11,509 nt of DNA from Clostridia bacterium (GTDB lineage Bacteria > Bacillota_A > Clostridia > Oscillospirales > CAG-272), in assembly GCA_017529175.1 (NCBI GenBank), contig JAFXNX010000156.1, positions 1 through 11,509 on the forward strand, read 5' to 3'. A program made the translations under genes and the position numbers. Position 1 is the stretch's first letter. Each line of letters begins with the position of its first letter. This document shows positions 1 to 6,079 of the stretch, in pieces. The notes beneath the pieces are model-generated. The model saw nothing but the letters and a program-made list of their open reading frames with translations. It had not been told where the DNA came from and ran no database searches.

Positions 1-56
1 AAAGTACGATTATACGACTATCTATAAATTTGCATAAACAATTTGAATATATGAAA

Positions 57-81
57 AGCGGGTCGCGCTATGCGACCCGCT
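57..81 (-). terminator. Rho-independent terminator after the flavodoxin-like gene
   Basis: A perfect 10-bp inverted repeat (AGCGGGTCGC / GCGACCCGCT) with a 5-nt loop lies about 18 nt past the stop codon of the gene ending at 100. Read on the minus strand it is followed by TTTTCATAT, a short T-run. The GC-rich stem in an AT-rich gap fits an intrinsic terminator that closes the minus-strand series. The T-tract is only four residues, so efficiency may be modest. Positions 1-56 beyond it are AT-rich and show no gene. Confidence 0.8.
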
Positions 82-99
82 GATCTATTTTTTGTGAGA

Positions 100-534
100 T
101 CATTCTGCTTTTCCGAAAGTATCGTCGATGACTTTTTCAACCCATTTTACGATATTTGTGCGTTCTTCAAGAGATATCTTCTTTCCGAAGATGCCGCCGC
201 CGTCGACTGTGTAGATGTCGTCGATAACGTTTGTTCCGGCTTCCTTAAGTATATTAATGACCGATGCGACGCCTTTGCCCGCGGGGTCTCCGTCAACTAT
301 GAGCGCTGTGTTGAGCGCGCGGGTCTTGTTGAGCTCACCGCAGAATCTTCTGAGCTTGTCTTCCGGCTCATCTTTGATCGACATTACGATAACTACAAGC
401 TTTTCTTTGTCGCAGGGAAAAGCCGGCGGCACGTCGTCAGTCTGGCACTTGAATGCTTCCGCGATCGCCGTTGCAAACGTGACGACTTTCTTCTTTGTTG
501 TAGAGTAAATAACTCTCATTTTTACGTTCTGCAT
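100..534 (-). CDS. Small flavodoxin-like protein (144 aa)
   Basis: The length and alternating beta/alpha pattern fit a short-chain flavodoxin-fold protein. The N-terminal strand VIYSTTKK at about residues 8-15 leads into a helix, a second strand VVIVMSI lies near 47-53, ALIVDG near 77-82, and a C-terminal helix ends the chain. The region that binds FMN phosphate in flavodoxins (T/S-x-T-G-N-T) appears here as S-T-T-K-K-K, so FMN binding is not assured. It could be a flavodoxin relative with another role. The start is well placed behind AGGAGG, 7 nt before the ATG. A promoter-like pair lies just upstream and a terminator just downstream, so it may be a single-gene unit after the ECF gene. No signal peptide or membrane segment is visible. 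The family call is from fold-level resemblance only. Confidence 0.6.
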   Translation of the reverse strand: MQNVKMRVIYSTTKKKVVTFATAIAEAFKCQTDDVPPAFPCDKEKLVVIVMSIKDEPEDKLRRFCGELNKTRALNTALIVDGDPAGKGVASVINILKEAGTNVIDDIYTVDGGGIFGKKISLEERTNIVKWVEKVIDDTFGKAE

Positions 535-560
535 TTTATTTCCTCCTAAATATTAATTTC

Positions 561-587
561 ATTATAAATAATATACCATATAATCAA
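561..587 (-). promoter_or_regulatory. Possible housekeeping promoter of the flavodoxin-like gene
   Basis: On the minus strand TTGATT (582-587) is followed 15 bp later by TATAAT (561-566), then a short AT-rich leader with AGGAGG before the ATG at 534. The spacer is shorter than the ideal 17 bp and the whole gap is AT-rich, so this is a weak call. No terminator is seen between the ECF gene (stop at 613) and this site, so read-through is also possible. Confidence 0.35.
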
Positions 588-612
588 AGAAAATGGAATA
601 GGAAGGGGAAAA

Positions 613-1206
613 TTATTTTCGCGAAAGATACTTCTTTCCGAGCTCGGTGATCCTGTATATTGCGGGTGACAGAATAATATTCAAAAGAAGTTCAAATACA
701 AAGTTGAAACCGATAAACACGGTGATCACGAATATAAGGGGATTTGTTATCGTGTCTTCGCTGAAGTTCTGCAGATAATTTCTGAAAACCGTAAGGCATC
801 CTATAAGGAATACTCCGGTATTGACGACAGGGCAGGTGAGAGCTGCCAAAAAGACTCCCGGGTACTTGTTTTTATTATTCGAAAAAGGTTTAAAGACAAG
901 ACCCGATGCAAGCCCTGCAAGAGTGCCTTTTAAAAGTACGATAAAAATCGTTCCGGCGGGACTGAACGCGTAAAACGCGGCAGCGTCTCCCGATAACAAA
1001 ACCGTAACGCCGAAAACGAGTCCGAACCAGGCGCCGGCGACGGGCCCGTAGAGAACTGCGCCGATAACTATCGGAACGAGAACGAGAGAAATGGAAAAGG
1101 TGCTGAATCTGATGACCGCTCCCAAAAGCTGCAAAAGTACGACGATTGCAGTTACGAGAGCGATTTGCACAAGCTTTATAAGCTTTGCGCGGTTATTATT
1201 TGCCAT
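613..1206 (-). CDS. ECF transporter S component (vitamin uptake, substrate possibly pantothenate)
   Basis: A 197-residue hydrophobic protein with about six predicted membrane segments (roughly residues 12-33, 37-55, 57-72, 84-104, 114-138 and 156-180). The stretch LVLVPIVIGAVLYGPVAGA at 41-59 is the typical core of ECF substrate-binding S components, and the length fits that family. S components bind a vitamin or metal in the membrane and couple to a shared EcfT/EcfA/EcfA' module, which is not in this window. The substrate cannot be read from the sequence. The gene lies directly after coaX, and both have the same half-site palindrome over their -10 boxes, so pantothenate or a related CoA precursor is a reasonable inference. 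The start ATG has GGGAGG 9 nt upstream. Confidence 0.85.
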   Translation of the reverse strand: MANNNRAKLIKLVQIALVTAIVVLLQLLGAVIRFSTFSISLVLVPIVIGAVLYGPVAGAWFGLVFGVTVLLSGDAAAFYAFSPAGTIFIVLLKGTLAGLASGLVFKPFSNNKNKYPGVFLAALTCPVVNTGVFLIGCLTVFRNYLQNFSEDTITNPLIFVITVFIGFNFVFELLLNIILSPAIYRITELGKKYLSRK

Positions 1207-1221
1207 AACGGTATACCTCCC

Positions 1222-1262
1222 GGGGCTTTGACCCGAATACTGCCGTCCGGAGAATGCTCCGG
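1222..1262 (-). promoter_or_regulatory. Structured leader of the ECF S component gene
   Basis: If transcription starts downstream of the TATAAT at 1302-1307, the mRNA leader is about 90 nt. It contains a perfect 6-bp hairpin CCGGAG-N4-CTCCGG (1247-1262). Nearer the start codon, CGGG can pair with CCCG, and the latter immediately precedes the GGGAGG ribosome binding site. I do not recognise a known riboswitch class. The structure could be a simple translational control element or incidental. Confidence 0.3.
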
Positions 1263-1300
1263 TACAGCGTATGCATAAAATATATGAAAGAAAATAGCTT

Positions 1301-1341
1301 AATTATACAAAACTAAATAACTTGAAAAGTTTTGTATAATT
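1301..1341 (-). promoter_or_regulatory. Operator-like palindrome and -10 box upstream of the ECF gene
   Basis: The arms AATTATACAAAACT (1301-1314) and AGTTTTGTATAATT (1328-1341) are a perfect 14-bp inverted repeat around a 13-nt spacer. Read on the minus strand the distal arm contains TATAAT (1302-1307), usable as a -10 for the ECF gene. No good -35 is visible, which is common at activated or repressed promoters. The same 11-bp half-site is repeated upstream of coaX. It also lies just past the coaX stop at 1347 and could form an RNA hairpin there, but there is no GC stem or T-run typical of a terminator. Confidence 0.6.
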
Positions 1342-1346
1342 CAAAT

Positions 1347-2120
1347 TTATCTTCTGTTCATTCGATAGAGAATGACACTTCCGCGCAGCGTAAGATCGCG
1401 GTCTATTGTTATGCTGTGTTTGCAAAACGGCACAACATAAGGGGAAAACTCGCCCGTTGCAACAAGCGAGAGCTCGTCCTCGTTGTCGCAAAGTTCCATA
1501 GAGAGTCTTTCGATCAAGCCGTCGATCATTGCAATATGACCGTTTATAATGCCGCTTTGAATACTTTGCGCAGAATTTTGTCCAATTAGATTTTTCGGTT
1601 TTGATATATCCACGTCGGACAGAAGCGCCGCGGAATCCGACAGCGCCGACGCGCATACCTTGATACCGGGATGGATTATTACTCCGGTCAGATCTCCCGA
1701 TCTGTCGATCGCGGTCAGTGTAGTAGCTGTGCCCATGTCGATTATAATGATCGGAGTTTTATGATCCGCTTTTGCGGCGGCTGTATTTGATACAATATCC
1801 GCGCCGAGCTCGGAGGGGTCCTTTATCTTAAGTTTGAAACCCGTATGCGTTCCGCTTCCGATAATGAACGGTTTTATACCGAAGAGCTCCTCGAGCGCAC
1901 GCGAGACGGACGGAGTAATTGAAGGTACGACAGATGAAATTACGACAGCGTCGATTTTCGCTTGAAGGGTTTCATCAAGAAACTGTTTGATGAGAAGGCG
2001 ATACTCATCCGAACTGCGATGAGTTTTTGATGCGAATGAGGATCTGCTTATTATAATATCATTATCATCAAATACAGCTGATTTTATGAAAGAATTGCCG
2101 ATTTCAATGGAAAATACCAT
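1347..2120 (-). CDS. coaX: Type III pantothenate kinase
   Basis: CoaX phosphorylates pantothenate with ATP, the first step of coenzyme A synthesis. It is a cytosolic dimer of the ASKHA fold. The family signatures are present in order: the N-terminal phosphate loop (IEIGNS), LGAD with the probable catalytic Asp, DMGTATT, GVIIHPG and SIQSGI. The length of 257-261 residues is usual. I chose the ATG at 2120 rather than 2132 because it places IEIGNS exactly where the family has its DxGNT motif and has GGGGG 6 nt upstream. It also leaves a leader of about 19 nt after the predicted -10 box, whereas the 2132 start would leave about 7. Oddities are Glu for the usual Asp in the first motif, and Ile after the catalytic Asp, where GADR is common. 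It is followed by an ECF S component under a similar operator. Confidence 0.92.
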   Translation of the reverse strand: MVFSIEIGNSFIKSAVFDDNDIIISRSSFASKTHRSSDEYRLLIKQFLDETLQAKIDAVVISSVVPSITPSVSRALEELFGIKPFIIGSGTHTGFKLKIKDPSELGADIVSNTAAAKADHKTPIIIIDMGTATTLTAIDRSGDLTGVIIHPGIKVCASALSDSAALLSDVDISKPKNLIGQNSAQSIQSGIINGHIAMIDGLIERLSMELCDNEDELSLVATGEFSPYVVPFCKHSITIDRDLTLRGSVILYRMNRR

Positions 2121-2145
2121 ATTTACCCCCATTTCGCTTCCCTTA

Positions 2146-2173
2146 ATTATACAAAATTTGCATTTTGTATAAT
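2146..2173 (-). promoter_or_regulatory. Operator-like palindrome and -10 box of coaX
   Basis: A perfect 12-bp inverted repeat (ATTATACAAAAT / ATTTTGTATAAT) with a 4-nt centre. Read on the minus strand the coaX-proximal arm contains TATAAT (2146-2151). It continues as TTTTGTATAATTAAG, 15 bases shared exactly with the site before the ECF gene. The placement over a -10 box suggests a dimeric repressor site. The cognate regulator is not in the window. spoIIID, the nearest upstream gene, has an unrelated type of DNA site in characterised species. Confidence 0.65.
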
Positions 2174-2202
2174 AGTTTGTAGATTTTTACGGAGCTCTTA
2201 TA

Positions 2203-2475
2203 TTATATATGTCTCTCTTCCCTCAAACGGTCATACTTGATTTTTGTGGCAATACCGCCTCTTATATGTCTTTCGCTCTTATTCTTTTCAAGTATATCCG
2301 ACGCCGCTTCGTACAGCGGACGGTCAATACTCTTCAACCGTTCGCGAAGATCTTTATGTACGGTCGATTTACTGATACCGAAATGCTTTGCTGTCTCTCT
2401 TACGGTTGATCCGTGTTCCGTCAGATACTCTGCCAGCGCTCGGCATCTTTCATCAGCGGATAAATAATCCCTCAT
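2203..2475 (-). CDS. spoIIID: Sporulation transcriptional regulator SpoIIID
   Basis: A 90-residue DNA-binding protein of the mother cell during sporulation. SpoIIID activates and represses genes of the sigma-E regulon and helps turn on sigma-K synthesis. The match is strong along its length: an N-terminal MRDY, a helix-turn-helix with TVRETAKHFGISKSTVHKDL at about 24-43, and a basic C-terminal part with the conserved RHIRGGIATKIKY at about 69-81. The C-terminal basic helix is known to add DNA contacts in the family. The length is normal. The start ATG has GAGGTGAGG just upstream. The gene lies about 80 bp after the SDR gene and about 80 bp before coaX, with its own sigma-E-like promoter inside an inverted repeat. 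It shows that the organism belongs to an endospore-forming lineage. Confidence 0.96.
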   Translation of the reverse strand: MRDYLSADERCRALAEYLTEHGSTVRETAKHFGISKSTVHKDLRERLKSIDRPLYEAASDILEKNKSERHIRGGIATKIKYDRLREERHI

Positions 2476-2479
2476 ATCC

Positions 2480-2523
2480 TCACCTCAACATATAAAATAC
2501 TGTCGTATTATATGTTGAGGTGA
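2480..2523 (-). repeat. Long inverted repeat covering the spoIIID -10 region and RBS
   Basis: TCACCTCAACATATAA (2480-2495) and TTATATGTTGAGGTGA (2508-2523) are perfect 16-bp complements. In RNA the helix can be extended by AATAC/GTATT (2496-2500 with 2505-2509) with a small bulge, closing on the 4-nt loop TGTC. The arm nearest the gene holds most of the spoIIID ribosome binding site (GAGGTGAGG, 2478-2486). The far arm holds the predicted sigma-E -10 box. It could be an RBS-locking hairpin in read-through RNA, a DNA operator, or both. Confidence 0.75.
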
Positions 2524-2535
2524 AGTTTTATATGA
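2507..2535 (-). promoter_or_regulatory. Sigma-E-like promoter of spoIIID
   Basis: On the minus strand TCATATA (2529-2535) is separated by 14 bp from CATATAAT (2507-2514). This resembles the sigma-E pattern of an ATA-rich -35 and a CATA-type -10 at that spacing, and spoIIID is a sigma-E target in Bacillus. The start of transcription would be near 2500, inside the loop of the inverted repeat. The call is by eye from the consensus in an AT-rich gap. Confidence 0.5.
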
Positions 2536-2557
2536 TTACGGATAAATGTGAACTCTG

Positions 2558-3586
2558 TTATTTTAGCATTACCTGTCCGCCTGTTACGGGAACTGCCTGA
2601 CCTGTTTCGTACTTCTGGTCGATGATATATGAGATCGCAAGACATACGTCTTCGGTCCTGCATCCTCTTCCGAGCGGGACTTTCGCTTCATAAAAGCGTC
2701 TGACGTCGTCGACGGTAGTCGCTCCGGGTACTTTTCCCGCTTTGAGGTACTGAACGAAGAGTCCCTTTTCGGGATCCGACCACAGCGGACCGTCAAGGAA
2801 ATTACCGGGACAGATCGCATTAACTTTGATACCGAAAGGCGCAAGTTCGAGAGCAAATGACTGCGTAAGTCCGATACCTCCGAATTTACTTCCGGCATAA
2901 GCGAAATTCTTGTTGCTTCCTTCAAGACCGGATTTTGAGTTGATCTCGATAATATCAAACATTATATCTTTATTCACTTCTCTTTGAAGCTTCATTATGA
3001 GAGATGCGTATTTCGCGCAAAGGAAATATGCGTTATAATTGACGTTTTCGACAAGTGTGAACGCGCGAAGCGTCATTTCTTCAAGACTTCCCGCGCGTAC
3101 GATCCCCGCGTTGTTTACGAATACGTCAAGACCGCCGAAACGAAGTACGGTCGCTTCCACAAGCGCTTCAACAGACTCTTCTTTTGTAACGTCGCAGAAT
3201 ACAGCGAGCGTCTCGACACCGTTCTTTTTGCATATTGCCTCCGCAGCGCCTCTCGCGCCGTCGGCGTTCATATCCGCTATGACGACAGACGCTCCGCGGG
3301 ATGCGAGATAATCGGCAATTCCGTAGCCGAATCCCTGCGCGCTTCCCGTGACGATCGCGATCTTCCCCGTTAGCGCTCTGTCTCCGGTTACCGGCGTCAC
3401 TTCAAACGCACCGGCTCCCTTAACGCATATTTTTTTAAATGTGAGACCTTTCAGAGTCTGAAGGTCCTCTTCCGCTATCGTTATCGCGCTGTCGTCAGTA
3501 TTCGGTGTGTATCTTACAGTCACCTTACCGTCGCCGTCTCCGTATAAAAATCTGAGTTTCGGCGCTATTGTCGCGGCATTTTTCAT
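2558..3586 (-). CDS. SDR-family dehydrogenase, sorbitol-6-phosphate dehydrogenase-like
   Basis: A classical short-chain dehydrogenase/reductase that oxidises or reduces a hydroxyl/keto group with NAD(H). The Rossmann glycine motif TGSAQGFGYGIA is at 80-91, Asp105 after the second strand favours NAD over NADP, NNAG is at 148-151, and the catalytic set is Ser217, Tyr230 and Lys234. The part around PGNFLDGPLW (260-269) and the C-terminal TGGQVM resemble sugar-alcohol-phosphate dehydrogenases and the SDR half of bifunctional rhamnulose-phosphate aldolases. The true substrate is not determined. The first 70 or so residues precede the Rossmann fold and are unlike the catalytic core, so the chain is about 80 residues longer than a typical SDR. 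The start is supported by GGGGAG upstream. It lies 31 bp after the PHP gene and is probably cotranscribed. Confidence 0.8.
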   Translation of the reverse strand: MKNAATIAPKLRFLYGDGDGKVTVRYTPNTDDSAITIAEEDLQTLKGLTFKKICVKGAGAFEVTPVTGDRALTGKIAIVTGSAQGFGYGIADYLASRGASVVIADMNADGARGAAEAICKKNGVETLAVFCDVTKEESVEALVEATVLRFGGLDVFVNNAGIVRAGSLEEMTLRAFTLVENVNYNAYFLCAKYASLIMKLQREVNKDIMFDIIEINSKSGLEGSNKNFAYAGSKFGGIGLTQSFALELAPFGIKVNAICPGNFLDGPLWSDPEKGLFVQYLKAGKVPGATTVDDVRRFYEAKVPLGRGCRTEDVCLAISYIIDQKYETGQAVPVTGGQVMLK

Positions 3587-3617
3587 TTTACTTTCTCCCC
3601 TTCTTCAGTCTTTTGAT

Positions 3618-4904
3618 CTATCTTTTTCCGTATCCGCCGGCGGTTGAATAATAATCTATTCTTGTCTCGAGCGGATACTTTTTGTTTTTCTTTGAAAACA
3701 TTGAGTCGTCCAAATTCTTTGTTGCGCATATTTCGTGACCGATAAGCGCAAACGTTGATTTTTTAAGATGTCTGAACTCGGGCTTTGCGATCTCTTCGCA
3801 TATAAACGACTGTCTCGGCTGGTTGATATCTTCACCGCTGATCTGGAAAAGACCGTGCTCACGGCAAAGACGCATAACTCTTGAGAGCTGCTCGGGCGTA
3901 TTCCTTGACGGCATATAAGTTACGGCGTCAAATCCGAGCGCGACGAGCTCGTCAAACAGCATATTGAGAAAATCATCTTCGAACTTTTGCGCTTTTTTGT
4001 CGCCTGTCGGACTTTCGGCAACGTCTCCGAGATACGCGTATGCGCTTATTGCCCCGATGATATCGCAAAGATTAATATAATCGCGGATATTCAAAAGCTC
4101 GTCGTCAGCGTCTACGTATACCTTTTCCATAAGACTGCTCTTAAGTATCCCGAGCAGGTCGTATTTATAATACTTGTCGGGGGATGCGAGGACGCTCTCA
4201 CGCTTTTTCGGCGGTATTTTTGAGCCGATCAGCTTTTCGATAAGGGCGACGGCGCTTTCTCTGTCGTGTGATGCTGTTATCTTCTCTACGAGCGCGAACA
4301 TTATATGGCGTTCCGTCACACTTCCCTGCCTCTCGTATTGAGACAGCGGCAGTACGTCGTCGTCAAAGGAGAGCACTATATTATAAGGAGCGCAAAGAGA
4401 GTTGATATTTTCGCATATCTTTCTGTTTCTCTCGTTTCGAAGCTCCCTTTTCTTGCACAGCACGGACTCGAGATCGTCAAGGCACTGATGCGGTATACCG
4501 TGGAGCGCAACGTATGCGCAAGAGATCTGATCGGGGTTGTTGAGACGTCTGCCGTAGAGTCTCGTTCCCTCGAGTGAAACGCGAAGCTCGCATCCCACGG
4601 TGACCGGCATACCGAGTATTCTTCCGGCTTCAATGAACTCTTTTGCGCCGCCGACGCTGTCGTGATCCATAATTCCCGCCGTTGCAAGCCCCGCTCTCCA
4701 CGCTTCATACAGAGCGGCGCACGGCGTATAAGGAGAAAACGAGAACGTCGTGTGGATATGATTGTTGACGTACTCCGTAGTGTCCGGTACAAGATAAATG
4801 CCGGAAAGATGAGCTCTGTAAAGAGCGGAAAGCGCATTTAACCTCTCCGCCGGGTCGAGCGAGGGGTCATATATCGCGTTTTTGTACAGTTGTATCTCAT
4901 TCAT
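3618..4904 (-). CDS. PHP-domain metal-dependent phosphoesterase
   Basis: The polymerase-and-histidinol-phosphatase fold is shown by NNHIHTTFSFSPY (His49, His51), MDHDSVGG (His81, Asp82) and GCEL (Glu106), which supply metal ligands for phosphate ester hydrolysis. A later Asp in SGEDINQ, where the family has its late ligands, supports a complete barrel. At 428 residues it is longer than minimal PHP enzymes, with a large helical insert between about 150 and 300. Substrate unknown: a sugar phosphate, nucleotide or nucleic acid end are all possible. It is not full DNA polymerase III or PolX, since no polymerase domain is present. Its ATG overlaps the end of the methyltransferase gene by 8 bp, suggesting translational coupling. 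It is followed by the SDR gene. Confidence 0.8.
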   Translation of the reverse strand: MNEIQLYKNAIYDPSLDPAERLNALSALYRAHLSGIYLVPDTTEYVNNHIHTTFSFSPYTPCAALYEAWRAGLATAGIMDHDSVGGAKEFIEAGRILGMPVTVGCELRVSLEGTRLYGRRLNNPDQISCAYVALHGIPHQCLDDLESVLCKKRELRNERNRKICENINSLCAPYNIVLSFDDDVLPLSQYERQGSVTERHIMFALVEKITASHDRESAVALIEKLIGSKIPPKKRESVLASPDKYYKYDLLGILKSSLMEKVYVDADDELLNIRDYINLCDIIGAISAYAYLGDVAESPTGDKKAQKFEDDFLNMLFDELVALGFDAVTYMPSRNTPEQLSRVMRLCREHGLFQISGEDINQPRQSFICEEIAKPEFRHLKKSTFALIGHEICATKNLDDSMFSKKNKKYPLETRIDYYSTAGGYGKR

Positions 4905-6078
4905 ATATATTGTCCTTCCCGGTCATGAAGCTGTATGATCTGTTATAGTATTCGCAAAGCTGTTTCGCTTCTTTTGATTCAATATTGAAATTACGTCGTC
5001 TGATACCCCTGATAAGAACGTTTTTCGGCGTTTCCTCGGGGTCGATAAGTTCGATCGCGTCTGTTTTGTATCCGGACGCCTCGAGCTTTGCAAGGCGCAG
5101 CGCGTCAGTTGCGCATGATGCGATCTTTTGCTTGAGTATAGAATATTTTGATATGAATTCAAGCTGCGGGCAGTCCATTATCCTCATCATTTCGTGCTGA
5201 CAGCAAGGAGTCGAAAGTATGACCTTCGCGCCGCTCTTTACTGCGAAATCAAGCACCATGTCTGTTGCCGTATCGCAGGCGTGAAGAGATATTACGAGGT
5301 CGACTCTCGTCCCGGGAGTGTACGTCGTTATATCGGCGCAGGAAAAGACCATACCGTCATATGAGAGCTTTGCGGCGACGGACGCGCAGAATTCGATCAC
5401 TGACGCTTTGAGGTCGACGCAGTACATTCGCACGTCGCGGGAGAGTTTATCCGCGAGGTACGAGTAGACGGCGAAGCTGAGGTAGCTCTTACCACAGCAC
5501 ATATCATAGACGTAGATCGTACCGTCTTCCGGTAGATGCTTCATAATATCGCGCACCTGCTCTGCGAATCTGTTGATCTGACGGAATTTTGACTGTCTTT
5601 TGTCGTGTACTCTGCCGTTTTTGTCCGATATTCCGAGTTCGATAAGAAAGCTCTCGTCGCCGCTGAACAAATAGTTCTTTTCACGGTCGTTTCCGACCGG
5701 GAAGCGGATCACAGAGGGGTGCGCGGCAAGTGACTTGAAACTCGTATTGACGGCTCCTTTGTTTGACACGAGAAGCGTCGCGGTGCTGTCGCAGCACACA
5801 AGCTGTACGTTTTTTGCGCCGAGTGACAACATCTCGTCAACGACGCCGCCTGCTTCGTCAAGCTGAGAGTTCTTGTGTTTTACTCTTCCCTCCGTGAGCT
5901 GATATTCGAGTTGAATTATGCTTTTTCCGGAAATACTCTTCGGAGTTCCTTTGATTTTCTTCACTTCTCCCGTACGGAAAGAGGACGCTGTGATATTGAC
6001 TATGGTGCCGCAGGCGAGAGCGTGGCAAAACGCCTCTTTGAAGCGGGAGATCTTTTCGGTGTTGTCTCCTGTACCCAT
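4897..6078 (-). CDS. Class I SAM-dependent methyltransferase (Methyltransf_32 type)
   Basis: The C-terminal half has a Rossmann-type SAM site: KFRQINRFAE at 164-173, motif I YDMCCGKSYLSF at 181-192, an acidic strand end at Asp222, DLVISLHACDTATD at 250-263, and STPCCQHE at 289-296. The LHACD and PCCQHE motifs are typical of the Methyltransf_32 group, which includes GSTCD/METTL25-like proteins. The substrate is unknown; an RNA target is possible but not shown. The N-terminal 160 residues form a separate domain that I do not recognise. The ATG is 1 nt after the plsY stop, with a weak AAAGAG before it. The end overlaps the PHP gene by 8 bp, so this is a mid-operon gene. Confidence 0.85.
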   Translation of the reverse strand: MGTGDNTEKISRFKEAFCHALACGTIVNITASSFRTGEVKKIKGTPKSISGKSIIQLEYQLTEGRVKHKNSQLDEAGGVVDEMLSLGAKNVQLVCCDSTATLLVSNKGAVNTSFKSLAAHPSVIRFPVGNDREKNYLFSGDESFLIELGISDKNGRVHDKRQSKFRQINRFAEQVRDIMKHLPEDGTIYVYDMCCGKSYLSFAVYSYLADKLSRDVRMYCVDLKASVIEFCASVAAKLSYDGMVFSCADITTYTPGTRVDLVISLHACDTATDMVLDFAVKSGAKVILSTPCCQHEMMRIMDCPQLEFISKYSILKQKIASCATDALRLAKLEASGYKTDAIELIDPEETPKNVLIRGIRRRNFNIESKEAKQLCEYYNRSYSFMTGKDNIYE

Positions 6079-6079
6079 A

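Noticed and set aside
70..549. Plus-strand open frame of 159 codons
   Set aside because: It lies over the minus-strand flavodoxin-like gene, which has a strong RBS and coherent fold pattern. The plus frame starts inside the terminator hairpin and its product resembles no family I know.
1301..1341. Inverted repeat as an intrinsic terminator of coaX
   Set aside because: The stem is AT-rich, the loop is long and no T-run follows on the minus strand. The same half-site before coaX, overlapping a -10 box, fits an operator better.
1301..2173. coaX as cargo of a mobile element with terminal inverted repeats
   Set aside because: Each end is itself a complete palindrome. There is no transposase, and no target duplication was seen.
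1301..2173. BirA operator flanking coaX
   Set aside because: Biotin-repressor sites have TTGTTAAC-type arms; these arms are ATTATACAAAA, and no biotin gene is present.
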